NCBI GenBank assembly: GCA_945874835.1
Contig: CAMCJM010000011.1
Location: 1-34,589, forward strand
Source: Pseudomonas synxantha
GTDB lineage: Bacteria; Pseudomonadota; Gammaproteobacteria; Pseudomonadales; Pseudomonadaceae
Reading direction: 5' to 3'
Length of the DNA: 34,589 nucleotides
How positions within the stretch are numbered: position 1 is the stretch's first letter; every line of letters starts with the position of its first letter. A program made the translations under genes and the position numbers. Below, one piece after another: positions 1 through 9,427 of this stretch. Below the pieces are notes generated by a model. That model searched no databases. It was not told where the DNA came from and worked only from the letters and a program-made list of their open reading frames with translations.

Positions 1-44
1 AGTCGCTGCGGCGGAAAAACACAGAGGAAGAAGCCGCATCGTGA
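1..44 (+). CDS. Possible C-terminal tail of IstB (IS21 helper ATPase), partial
   Basis: Frame 3 reads SLRRKNTEEEAAS and then TGA at 42-44. A short basic then acidic tail just inside the repeat-bearing end of an IS21 element is where istB ends. Only 13 residues are visible, so the assignment rests on position and on the repeats that follow, not on a domain. Confidence 0.33.
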   Translation, partial: SLRRKNTEEEAAS

Positions 45-137
45 CCGATGCGGTTAGAATTTAAACCCCGCGCAATCGGGTGGAGGCACCGGTCACGTTG
101 TTAGCGAAATGAGCGGTCACGTTCACCGAAATCCGCA
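1..137 (+). mobile_element. Right end of an IS21-family insertion sequence (partial)
   Basis: Two copies of CGGTCACGTT lie at 90-99 and 114-123, a 24-base period, each followed by a related CGAAAT-containing stretch ending near CCGCA. Repeated internal sites near each end, and TG...CA termini, are typical of IS21-family elements. The 3' end of a possible istB precedes them. The IS probably ends at about 137, but the exact junction with the receptor gene could be anywhere up to 171. The element type differs from the one at the other end of the window, although the repeat period is the same. Confidence 0.5.
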
Positions 138-171
138 CGTGCTGGGCACATTGGGCGCAGCTGGCGGCTAA

Positions 172-1494
172 GAAGATGAAATGCGCTTTGAGCGTGAACA
201 ATTCAGCCTGAGCCACACGGGGCGTTTTGCCTTGGGCACACTGGAAACAGCCGTCACGCGCAACAGCACCGAAACCCTGGGCCGGCTAGTCCCGGCGTCA
301 CTCACGACCATTCCCGGCATCACCGCCGGCGGCGCGCGGACACTTGAAGGCGAAAACACGATTTTCGACATCAAGTGGCTAACCGCCATCGGTGACCACA
401 ACCTCAGCATTGGCGGCCAGCACTGGAAAACGGTGGCCAACAACGGCCTCAATCCAGGTGATCTAGAGGCCACGATCAAAGCGGTTTTTATTGAGGACGA
501 ATGGCGTCTGCGCGATGACTTGGCGTTGACTCTGGGCGTGCGACGCGACGATCACAGCACCTTCGGCGGACACACCAGCCCGCGCACCTACCTGGTGTGG
601 AATACCAACGCCAACTGGACGCTAAAAGGCGGTATCAGCAAAGCATTTCGCGCCCCGGAAGTGGATCAGCTGATTAATGGCATTGCCGATATTCGCGGCC
701 AAGGTCGCAGCCCGGTGACCGGCGACCCCGCCCTGCAGCCGGAAACCAGCATCAGCAAAGAGTTTGGCGTTTACTTCGACAACCTTGAAAACTTCAATGC
801 CAACCTGACTGTGTTCCGCAACGACTTCAAAGACAAACTCGGTGAAATTCGCCGATGGAACTGTGAAGCACCGGTCGGCGACGGTACTGGCGGTACACGT
901 CAACCGGGCGCTTGCATCACCATTCCTGGCGGCCCGTGGTACGACAACTGGCGTCCTCGCGTGCAGTTCAACAACACCCAATTCACGCAATATGCCAACC
1001 TCGACGAAGTCACCACGCAGGGTGTCGAAGTGGCTGCTGGCTGGAGCTTTGCACCTAACTGGAAGCTATCGGGTAATTACACCTACACCGAAACCGAGCA
1101 AAAAAGCGGTGTAAGTGAAGGCTGGCCACTGAACGAAACGCCACGTGATCTGGCCAACCTTCGCCTTGACTGGAAGACCACTGAGCACCTCAACACCTGG
1201 CTGCGCGCTGAATACTCCGGCGAGCGTTTCCGCCGCACCAACAGCACGCCAAACCTGGCTTACGACGCGCTTGGTGACTACAAGGCTTACACGCTTTACC
1301 ACCTTGGCGGCAGCTACCAAGCCAGCGAGAACTTGAGCGTGAGCGCGAGTATTTACAACTTGCTGGACAGCAACTTCTCCGAATACAAGCGCCATACAAA
1401 TAACGCTGCGGGCACGCTGTTTACACACAGTAACGAGTACCAAAACGTCCAGGAAAGACGCCGGCTGTGGCTGTCCACCACCTACAACTTCTAA
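172..1494 (+). pseudogene. TonB-dependent siderophore receptor, N-terminally truncated
   Basis: This is the C-terminal beta-barrel of an outer-membrane TonB-dependent receptor, closest in feel to the FepA/PirA catecholate type. It has barrel features such as KAFRAPEVDQL, LQPETSISKEFGVYFDN, TTQGVEVAAGW, a late LRAEYSGERFRR and the terminal aromatic residue (TTYNF) used for outer-membrane insertion. Intact receptors are about 650-750 residues with a signal peptide, TonB box and plug. Only about 440 residues remain, and the frame meets a TAA at 169-171 just after IS21-type repeats. The first ATG (181) is internal to the barrel and has no credible ribosome site. I infer that an IS insertion removed the 5' half and that the product is non-functional. 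The genes downstream look like its former iron-uptake partners. Confidence 0.8.
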
Positions 1495-1508
1495 ATCAAA
1501 CCCTCAGC

Positions 1509-1534
1509 ATCCGGCCGCCTCACAGCGGCCGGAT
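1509..1534 (+). terminator. GC-rich hairpin after the receptor gene
   Basis: ATCCGGCCGC, a 6-base loop, then GCGGCCGGAT forms a perfect 10-bp stem 15 bases after the receptor stop. There is no immediate T-run, so it may be a weak or Rho-assisted terminator, or a processing or repeat hairpin. The AT-rich stretch after it (1540-1600) could hold a promoter for the PepSY gene, but I see no convincing -35/-10 pair. Confidence 0.35.
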
Positions 1535-1627
1535 ACGCGAATGTATATTGTTTGTAAATAATCCCGGCTCGCATTAAAAGCCCACTAAAATCTCGCCGCA
1601 TTCCCGCAACCGCCTCAAGACTCCTCT

Positions 1628-2227
1628 ATGCCCCACTCCTTCTGGCTCGGCACCTTGCGCCAATGGCACTGGATCAGCTCGGCCTTATGCCTGGCTGGCA
1701 TGCTGTTATTTGCCGTCACCGGCATCACCCTCAACCACGCCGCGCAGATCGAGGCCAAGGCGCAGGTCACCACTCACCTGGCGCAATTACCCGTGCCGTT
1801 GCAGGCCTCGCTTAACGACAAGATGCCGACACAGGGCCTGCCTTTGGCACTGCGCCAATGGCTGGAAGCGGAGCTTTCGATTCGCCTGGATGGCCGCGAC
1901 GCCGAGTGGTCGGATGGCGAGTTGTATATCGGCCTGCCGCGCCCGGGTGGCGATGCCTGGCTGAGCCTGGATATCGACTCCGGCGCACTGGAATACGAGT
2001 CCACCGACCGGGGCTGGATCGCCTACCTAAACGACCTGCACAAAGGCCGCAACACCGGCACGGCCTGGTTCTGGTTTATCGATGTATTTGCCGTGTTGTG
2101 CGTGGTGTTCAGCCTCAGCGGTTTACTGCTGCTGCAACGCTACGCCGGCAACCGCCCAAGCACCTGGCCGATGGTGGGCTTGGGGCTGGTACTGCCTGTG
2201 CTGTTGGCTCTGCTGTTTATTCACTAA
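1628..2227 (+). CDS. PepSY-associated transmembrane protein
   Basis: Small inner-membrane protein of 199 residues. It has an N-terminal membrane helix (about residues 13-36, WISSALCLAGMLLFAVTGITLNH), a roughly 100-residue periplasmic PepSY-like stretch, and two more helices (about 140-163 and 173-197). Proteins of this type accompany siderophore receptors and flavin reductases and are thought to take part in periplasmic ferric-siderophore reduction; that role is inferred here from family and neighbours. The upstream ribosome site is weak (AGACTCCTCT before the ATG). The next gene starts 10 bases after its stop, so the two are almost certainly co-transcribed. Confidence 0.8.
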   Translation: MPHSFWLGTLRQWHWISSALCLAGMLLFAVTGITLNHAAQIEAKAQVTTHLAQLPVPLQASLNDKMPTQGLPLALRQWLEAELSIRLDGRDAEWSDGELYIGLPRPGGDAWLSLDIDSGALEYESTDRGWIAYLNDLHKGRNTGTAWFWFIDVFAVLCVVFSLSGLLLLQRYAGNRPSTWPMVGLGLVLPVLLALLFIH

Positions 2228-2237
2228 GGACACTGTT

Positions 2238-2750
2238 ATGCCCAAACGCTTGCTGCTGCCCCTGTTCGCCCTGTTAAGCGCACCCGTTCTGGCTGCCGAG
2301 ATGCAGCTTGAAGTAGAGATTCCGCGCTTGCAGGTGGCTGAATACCACCGCCCTTACGTGGCCATCTGGCTGGAACAACCGGATCAGAAGCACGTCGCCA
2401 ACCTGGCCGTGTGGTACGACCAGAAGCTCAAGGATAAAGAAGGCGAAAAGTGGCTCAAGGACCTGCGCCAGTGGTGGCGACGCAGCGGCCGCAGCCTGCA
2501 AATGCCCATTGATGGCGTCAGCGGTGCAACCCGCGCCGTAGGGAAACAGCAACTGAGTTTCAACAGTGCCGATACACCACTCAAGCAACTCGCGCCCGGC
2601 GACTACAGCCTAGTGGTTGAGGCGGTGCGTGAAGTGGGCGGCCGCGAACTGCTGCGCTTGCCGTTCACCTGGCCGCCGCAGAAAACCGTCAGCCACAGCG
2701 CCCAGGGCAACAGCGAACTGGGTCAGATCAACCTGCAACTCAAGCCCTGA
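2238..2750 (+). CDS. DUF2271 periplasmic protein
   Basis: 170-residue protein with a clear signal peptide (MPKRLLLPLFALLSAPVLA, cleavage before AEMQ). The ORF track starts at 2082, but that extension overlaps the PepSY gene and lacks a signal sequence. The ATG at 2238 has AAGGA in front. Conserved-looking features include RPYVAIWLE, LAVWYD and DGVSGATR. The family occurs in an iron-uptake cluster with PepSY, DUF4198 and flavodoxin-reductase genes; its biochemical role is not known. Sits 10 bases after the PepSY gene and 23 bases before the DUF4198 gene. Confidence 0.82.
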   Translation: MPKRLLLPLFALLSAPVLAAEMQLEVEIPRLQVAEYHRPYVAIWLEQPDQKHVANLAVWYDQKLKDKEGEKWLKDLRQWWRRSGRSLQMPIDGVSGATRAVGKQQLSFNSADTPLKQLAPGDYSLVVEAVREVGGRELLRLPFTWPPQKTVSHSAQGNSELGQINLQLKP

Positions 2751-2773
2751 CACCTCACTTAAGGAAGCCTGCC

Positions 2774-3649
2774 ATGCACCCACTCGTAAAATGGACCGCC
2801 CTGACCCTGGCCATCTGCCTGCCGCTGTCCGCCCAAGCGCACCGCGCCTGGATGCTGCCATCGGCCACCGTATTGTCCGGTGAAGACCCGTGGATCACCG
2901 TGGATGCAGCCGTGTCCAATGACCTGTTCTACTTCGAGCACTTCCCCCTGCGCATTCAGGGCATCGGCAACCTCGACACCACGCCCGCTGGCGGCCCACC
3001 GGGCATGCGCCCACGCCCAGCCGCCGTGCTGCAACTGTTCGCCCCGGATGGCAGCGCCGCCAAAGCCGAGAACGGCAACATCGGCCGCTACCGCAGCACC
3101 TTTGATCTGCACCTCACGCAGAAAGGCACCTACAAACTGGCCATCGCCAACAGCGGCCTGTTTGCCAGCTGGAAAGAAGGCGAGGAAAACAAGCGCTGGA
3201 TGGGCAAGGCCGAAGATTTCGCCAAGCAGGTACCGGCCAACGCCGCCGAGATGAAAGTGGCGCAGAACAGCAGCCGCATGGAAGTCTTCGTCACCTCCGG
3301 CAACCCGACCACCAGCGTGCTGAAAACCACCGGTATGGGCCTGGAGCTAGCCCCTATCACTCACCCCAATGACCTGTTCGCCGGTGAAGCGGCTGAGTTC
3401 ACCCTGCTGCTCGACGGCAAACCGGCTGCTGGCGTGGAGGTCAACGTGATCCCCGGCGGCAACCGCTACCGCGACGGGCTGGGTGACATTAAAACCACCA
3501 GCGACGCCAACGGCAGCATCAGCATCACGTGGCCAAGCGCTGGCATGTATTGGCTGGAAGCCGAGTTGAGCAGCACAGAAGGCGTCGTAGCCCCGGCAAC
3601 CGAACGCCGCGCCAGCTACAGCGCCACTCTGGAAGTGCTCGCCCCCTGA
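2774..3649 (+). CDS. DUF4198 periplasmic protein
   Basis: 291 residues. The signal peptide (about residues 1-22, ending LSAQA) is followed by HRAWMLPS, a start typical of DUF4198/NikM-like proteins in which a histidine near the mature N-terminus may bind metal. The C-terminal part (about 200-290) reads like an immunoglobulin-like domain (GEAAEFTLLLDGKPAAGVEV). A good ribosome site, AAGGA, precedes the ATG. Proteins of this family are associated with metal transport; in this locus an accessory role in ferric-siderophore handling is the reasonable inference. Confidence 0.8.
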   Translation: MHPLVKWTALTLAICLPLSAQAHRAWMLPSATVLSGEDPWITVDAAVSNDLFYFEHFPLRIQGIGNLDTTPAGGPPGMRPRPAAVLQLFAPDGSAAKAENGNIGRYRSTFDLHLTQKGTYKLAIANSGLFASWKEGEENKRWMGKAEDFAKQVPANAAEMKVAQNSSRMEVFVTSGNPTTSVLKTTGMGLELAPITHPNDLFAGEAAEFTLLLDGKPAAGVEVNVIPGGNRYRDGLGDIKTTSDANGSISITWPSAGMYWLEAELSSTEGVVAPATERRASYSATLEVLAP

Positions 3650-3656
3650 TACACCC

Positions 3657-3716
3657 GTAGCCCGGATGTAATCCGGGGGATCAATTGCCGCCATCCCCGG
3701 ATTGCATCCGGGCTAC
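3657..3716. repeat. REP-type inverted repeat pair
   Basis: GTAGCCCGGATGTAATCCGGGG (3657-3678) is followed after 16 bases by CCCCGGATTGCATCCGGGCTAC (3695-3716). The arms are 22 bases with one mismatch. This is a pseudomonad-type repetitive extragenic palindrome arranged as an inverted pair. A single unit, identical to the right arm in reverse, lies at 10220-10241. The right arm runs into the predicted start of the flavoreductase. Confidence 0.85.
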
Positions 3717-5300
3717 GCCATCCAACCTAAAGCCGGTCTACTCGCATTGCTCGCCTTTCCCGCACTTCGCGCCCCTCTGCGTCACTGGCCACTGCCGAGC
3801 TGCCTGCTGCTGGCGGGCCTGTTGTTGTGGCTGCATCCGCCGCGCGAAATCAGCGCCGCCCTGATCGTCATCACCTACCTGGCCCTGTGCCTGCACTACG
3901 GCTGGCCACAGCGCCGCCCCCTGCTCGGCCAACCCGGCGAACTGCTGATCGGCTACGCCAGTCAGGGCGGTCAAGCCCAAGATCTCGCCGAGCGCAGCTG
4001 TGCGCAATTGCTGGCCAGTGGCGTGCCCGCGCGCTGCATCGCCCTCAATCAACTGAGCCTCGCCGAACTGCAAAGGCTTGATCGCCTGCTGCTGGTAGTC
4101 AGCACCTACGGCGACGGCGAAACCCCGGACAACGCCGCACGCTTCGAGCACAGCCTGCTTGAACAACCGCCACTGCCACAGTTGCGCTACGCCATCTTGG
4201 CCTTGGGCGACAGCAGCTACCCTCAGTTCTGCGCCTTTGGCCTGCGCCTGCAACAACGCCTGCACACACTCAAAGCGCAGCCGCTGTTCGACCTGCTGCA
4301 AGTCGATTGCCTGGACGCTGGCACCCTGCGCCACTGGCAACAACAGCTTGGCCACCTCAGCGGCAACAGTGATTTTGTCGATTGGCAACCGGCGCACTAT
4401 CGCCCTTGGCAACTGACCCAGCGCCAGTGCCTTAACCCCGGCAGCATCGGCGCACCGATCTATCACCTGCGCCTAAACAGCCCGGAGGCCGTGTACTGGC
4501 GCGCCGGCGATATCGTCGAAATCGGCCCACGCCATGCTTCGCAACGCGTCATCGACTGCCTGCAACATCTCGGTATTGATCCGCACCAGCGCCTGGCTGA
4601 CGGCCAATACCTAAGCGACGTGCTCAGTGCGCGCCACCTGCCCAGCAGCGGGCCAGATGCACAAGGCCTCGAATCCTGGCTGGCGGCACTGACGCCGCTG
4701 CCGCACCGCGAATACTCCATCGCCTCCAGCCACACCAGCGGCGCGCTTGATTTGTTGGTGCGCTTGCAGCACCAGGCGGACGGTCGCCCTGGATTGGGTT
4801 CAGGCTGGCTATGCCGACATGCCAACGTGAACAGCACGATCGACCTGCGCATCCGGCGCAACCCCGGTTTCCATGGCCCGGATGCCGCCACACCACTCAT
4901 CCTGATCGGCAGCGGCAGCGGCCTGGCCGGGCTGCGGGCGCACCTGCAAGAACGCGCTGCCTATACGCACACGCGCAACTGGCTGCTGTTTGGCGAACGT
5001 AACGCCGCCCACGACGCCTTGTTGATCGACGAGCTGAGCGCCTGGCAACACAGCGGCCACCTCGAACGCCTCGACCTCACCTACTCACGCGACGGTCACC
5101 CGCAGCGCTACGTACAAGATGCTCTGCGTGATGCCGCCAACACCCTGCACGCTTGGCTGGACGACGGCGCAGCCATTTACCTGTGCGGCAGCCTCGACGG
5201 CATGGGCCGCGATGTGGATGTTTGCCTGCGGCAACTGCTGGGGGATGATTACGTTGATGCGCTAAATCAGGCGGGACGTTATCGGCGGGATGTTTATTAG
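3702..5300 (+). CDS. Membrane-anchored flavodoxin / NADPH-flavin reductase (sulfite reductase alpha-like)
   Basis: Up to 532 residues. N-terminal membrane segments (about 28-66) are followed by a flavodoxin domain (about 82-215; YASQGGQAQDLAE, VSTYGDGETPDNA and LGDSSYPQFC bind FMN), a FAD-binding region (REYSIASS) and an NAD(P)-binding region (IGSGSGLAGLRAHL, YLCGSLDGMG). It ends RYRRDVY, with the terminal aromatic residue of the cytochrome P450 reductase/sulfite reductase family. No cysG or hemoprotein partner is present. The neighbours suggest an electron donor for iron-siderophore reduction at the inner membrane. The start is uncertain: the longest frame begins with TTG inside a REP arm, with no ribosome site, and another TTG lies at 3747. 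An 8-bp hairpin without T-tract follows the stop (5306-5329). Confidence 0.82.
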   Translation: MHPGYAIQPKAGLLALLAFPALRAPLRHWPLPSCLLLAGLLLWLHPPREISAALIVITYLALCLHYGWPQRRPLLGQPGELLIGYASQGGQAQDLAERSCAQLLASGVPARCIALNQLSLAELQRLDRLLLVVSTYGDGETPDNAARFEHSLLEQPPLPQLRYAILALGDSSYPQFCAFGLRLQQRLHTLKAQPLFDLLQVDCLDAGTLRHWQQQLGHLSGNSDFVDWQPAHYRPWQLTQRQCLNPGSIGAPIYHLRLNSPEAVYWRAGDIVEIGPRHASQRVIDCLQHLGIDPHQRLADGQYLSDVLSARHLPSSGPDAQGLESWLAALTPLPHREYSIASSHTSGALDLLVRLQHQADGRPGLGSGWLCRHANVNSTIDLRIRRNPGFHGPDAATPLILIGSGSGLAGLRAHLQERAAYTHTRNWLLFGERNAAHDALLIDELSAWQHSGHLERLDLTYSRDGHPQRYVQDALRDAANTLHAWLDDGAAIYLCGSLDGMGRDVDVCLRQLLGDDYVDALNQAGRYRRDVY

Positions 5301-5465
5301 CGTCACAACACGAATAATCTGTCGTGTTGCGTAACCGCAAACTTATTCGCGATTAATCTTGAACGTGCTGAAGGTATCGCGGTTAAAGACCCTCACAGAG
5401 AGCGAGGGGCCCAACCGACACGTCATCGCCAATGCAACGCCGGAGCAGCCTGGCATAACGCGAAC

Positions 5466-5481
5466 CCCCGCCGCAGCGGGG
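5466..5481 (-). terminator. Probable terminator of speC
   Basis: CCCCGC-CGCA-GCGGGG stem-loop 22 bases past the speC stop. On the minus strand the stem is followed by GGTTCGCGTT, a poor T-tract, so termination may be partial. Confidence 0.5.
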
Positions 5482-5502
5482 AGTTGTATGACGGTAATAG
5501 GC

Positions 5503-6666
5503 TTACAGGTAGAACGACTTCAGCGGCGGGAAGCCATTGAATTCCACCGCGCTGTAACTGGTGGTGTACGCACCGGTAGACAGCCAGTACAAGCGATCAC
5601 CGATGGCCAGGTTGAGCGGCAGGCCGTACTTGTAATGCTCATACATGATGTCGGCGCTGTCGCAGGTTGGGCCGGCGATCACCACCTCTTCCATCTCACC
5701 TTTTTTCTCGGTCCAGATCGGGAACTTGACTGACTCGTCCATGGTTTCGATCAGGCCGCTGAACTTGCCCACGTCCACATACACCCAGCGCTCCACAGCA
5801 GTGCGCGATTTACGCGCGACCAACACCACTTCGCTGACCAGAATGCCGGCGTTGGCGATCAGCGAACGGCCCGGCTCCAGAATGATTTCCGGCAGGTTGT
5901 CGCCAAAGTCTTCCTTGAGGAAGCGGATGATTTCCTCGGCGTAGGTTTCCAGGCTGTTGGTGCGGGTGATGTAGTTGGCCGGAAAGCCGCCGCCCATGTT
6001 GATCAGTTTGAGTTCGATGCCGTCTTCTTCTTTCAAGCGCTCGAAGATCACCTTTACCTTGGCAATCGCCGCATCCCACACCGAGATATCGCGCTGCTGC
6101 GAGCCGACGTGGAAAGAGATGCCATACGGCACCAAGCCGAGATCACGGGCGAGGATCAGCAGGTCCATGGCCATGTCGGTCTGGCAGCCGAATTTACGCG
6201 ACAGTGGCCAATCCGCCGTGGTCGAGCCCTCAGTGAGGATGCGCACATAGACCTTCGAACCCGGCGCGGCCTTGGCGATATTGCGCAAGTCGGCTTCCGA
6301 GTCGGTGGCGAACAGGCGCACGCCCTTCTCAAAGAAGTAACGAATGTCTTTGGATTTTTTAATGGTGTTGCCGTAGCTGATGCGCTCGGGGCCAACCCCA
6401 CGGTCCATCACCTTATCCAACTCATAGATCGAGGCGATGTCGAAGCTGGAACCCTTTTCCTTGAGCAGGTCGATGATTTCCACAGCCGGGTTGGCTTTGA
6501 CGGCGTAGTACACGCTGGCAAATTCAAAACCCGCGCGCAGGTCGTCGTAGGCCTTGCTGATGATCGAGGTGTCGATCACCACGAACGGGGTTTCCTGGGT
6601 ATCAGCGAAGGCTTTCATGCGCTGAAAAGTGGCGGGTGCGTAATAGTCTTCGACCTTGATCGACAT
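5503..6666 (-). CDS. speC: Ornithine decarboxylase, fold-type III PLP enzyme
   Basis: 387 residues, the usual length for the short pseudomonad ornithine decarboxylase. It makes putrescine from ornithine for polyamine synthesis; related members also accept lysine. YYAVKANP carries the PLP lysine, HVGSQ and GGGFP are cofactor contacts, EPGRSLIANAG is the C-terminal phosphate-binding region, and GPTCDSADIMY carries the active-site cysteine contributed across the dimer. The track starts at 6732, but the ATG at 6666 (MSIKVEDYY) has GGAG 8 bases upstream and matches the family start. In P. aeruginosa the same gene lies beside the chemotaxis transducer found here at 10360; here prfC, a DUF559 gene and a TatD gene lie between them. 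Confidence 0.95.
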   Translation of the reverse strand: MSIKVEDYYAPATFQRMKAFADTQETPFVVIDTSIISKAYDDLRAGFEFASVYYAVKANPAVEIIDLLKEKGSSFDIASIYELDKVMDRGVGPERISYGNTIKKSKDIRYFFEKGVRLFATDSEADLRNIAKAAPGSKVYVRILTEGSTTADWPLSRKFGCQTDMAMDLLILARDLGLVPYGISFHVGSQQRDISVWDAAIAKVKVIFERLKEEDGIELKLINMGGGFPANYITRTNSLETYAEEIIRFLKEDFGDNLPEIILEPGRSLIANAGILVSEVVLVARKSRTAVERWVYVDVGKFSGLIETMDESVKFPIWTEKKGEMEEVVIAGPTCDSADIMYEHYKYGLPLNLAIGDRLYWLSTGAYTTSYSAVEFNGFPPLKSFYL

Positions 6667-7147
6667 GCGTGAGCTCCAGTGGGCACAACCAGTTAAAACA
6701 CATTCAGCAGACAAGCACTGCAACGCAGTCACTCGCCCACCGTTCAGGGAGACCTGCGGTGTGCGCAGGCAGAACGTCTGATCAGTTTCCCCATTTTGGT
6801 TCGCCTACTTCCCAAGGCTGTGTCGCCGAGGATTGTCTATATAAAGGACAACCTCTCGTCGTCAGTACTTGAGCCGGATGGATCGTTGCCAGCATGGACG
6901 TTCGGGCGCGAACTTTAGGGCCATGGGGAGCCGAGATCAATCAAAAAATGCCGTGCTTTTGACCCCCTTTGTCGCCTTATTGATTGAACGTTTTATATTC
7001 AAAACAAAACGTTATGGAATGCTGCACAAGCCACGCTAAATCACTGTTTTGTCACGCTGACTACAGGTCGCCGCGCGGGCCGACGTTTACCGTTATAATC
7101 GACGCCTTTTTTGACAGACCGACTCTTCAGTCGACGGATTCCGCACA
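6667..7147. other. Divergent intergenic region speC / prfC
   Basis: 481 bases with no supported gene. It must hold the promoters for both flanking genes. The plus strand has a perfect TATAAT 49 bases before prfC. On the minus strand, TATATA with a CTGACG-like -35 at 16 bases is a weak candidate for speC (around 6837-6865). The stretch 6935-7045 is clearly AT-richer than its surroundings. Confidence 0.5.
7094..7099 (+). promoter_or_regulatory. Candidate prfC -10 box
   Basis: Perfect TATAAT, 49 bases before the prfC ATG. No recognisable -35 lies at 16-18 bases (CCGCGC-like), so activity would need an activator or another contact. Confidence 0.35.
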
Positions 7148-8731
<1,584 letters not shown>

Positions 8732-8740
8732 ACCGCACCA

Positions 8741-9046
8741 CCCTCTCCCCAACCCTCTCCCCAACCCTCTCCCGCCTGCGGGAGAGGGAGCCGAACGCGA
8801 CAAGCCGTCGATCTGCTGTCTATCTCACGTGCGTTGGCGACACGCAATTTTTCGTCATGCATCCCCTCCAAAATCGGCACGATCAACTCCCCTCGCCCGC
8901 CCGCGGGAGAGGGAGCCGAAGGCGACAAGCCGTCGATCTGCGATCAAACGTCCGGACTTTGGCTAAACCGCCAACTCCTCAAGCAACGCGGTCAGCTCCC
9001 CTCGCCCGCTTGCGGGAGAGGGGCTGGGGGAGAGGGTTGCTTTTGC
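8741..9046. repeat. Cluster of CCCTCTCCC palindromic repeats
   Basis: Three tandem AACCCTCTCCCC-like units lead into a near-perfect palindrome, CCCTCTCCCGC-CT-GCGGGAGAGGG (8765-8788). A 39-base direct repeat occurs at 8778-8816 and 8903-8941 with one mismatch; it contains GGGAGAGGGAGCCGAA and CAAGCCGTCGATCTGC. A third palindrome at 8999-9046 (CTCGCCCGCTTGCGGGAGAGGGG and a CTGGGGGAGAGGG tail) forms the 3' end of the DUF559 gene. This is a dispersed repeat family with the look of REP/BIME mosaics. Confidence 0.8.
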
Positions 9047-9378
9047 TCCACCCACAAACGTAATCGCTCAAGCACAGCATCCGTCTGCTGCAGCACTTCA
9101 TGGTTCCAAAAACGCAGCACAGTAAATCCCTGCTCTTTGAGCCAACAGTCGCGCCGCTGGTCATAAGCCAATTGCTCTGCATGCTGACCACCATCCAGCT
9201 CAATGATCAGACCTATCTCCAGGCACACGAAGTCCGCGATGTAATGGCCCAACGGCTTCTGCCGCTTGAACTTCAGCCCCATAAAGCGATGGGCGCGCAG
9301 TTGATGCCAAAGACACCGCTCTGCCTCGGTCATCTCACGCCGCAACGTTCTGGCACGCTCCCGTAACAGCCCGCCCAT
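8992..9378 (-). CDS. DUF559 (Vsr-like) endonuclease-domain protein
   Basis: 128 residues. The DUF559 core is complete: a basic helix with REMTEAERCLWHQLR, then FKRQKPLGHYIADFVC, LIIELDGGQHA and TVLRFWNHEVL. The Asp, Glu-x-Asp-Gly and His positions resemble the PD-(D/E)XK/Vsr nuclease active site, so DNA cleavage is plausible but unproven. The last ~14 residues (PSPPAPLPQAGEGS) are encoded by the CCCTCTCCC palindromic repeat and are not part of the domain. The gene stands alone, convergent with prfC and divergent from the TatD gene, with no methylase partner. Confidence 0.85.
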   Translation of the reverse strand: MGGLLRERARTLRREMTEAERCLWHQLRAHRFMGLKFKRQKPLGHYIADFVCLEIGLIIELDGGQHAEQLAYDQRRDCWLKEQGFTVLRFWNHEVLQQTDAVLERLRLWVEQKQPSPPAPLPQAGEGS

Positions 9379-9427
9379 AAGCTACCCTGCTCCCTGCAAA
9401 GACCACTGTTTGAGCAAACACTAGACC

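Noticed and set aside
5359-5733. 124-residue plus-strand ORF starting in the speC 3' spacer
   Set aside because: Most of it lies antisense to speC and it crosses the speC terminator; no family features.
8741-9046. Possible CRISPR array
   Set aside because: Repeat units are palindromic, unevenly spaced and partly within a gene; no uniform spacers and no cas genes.
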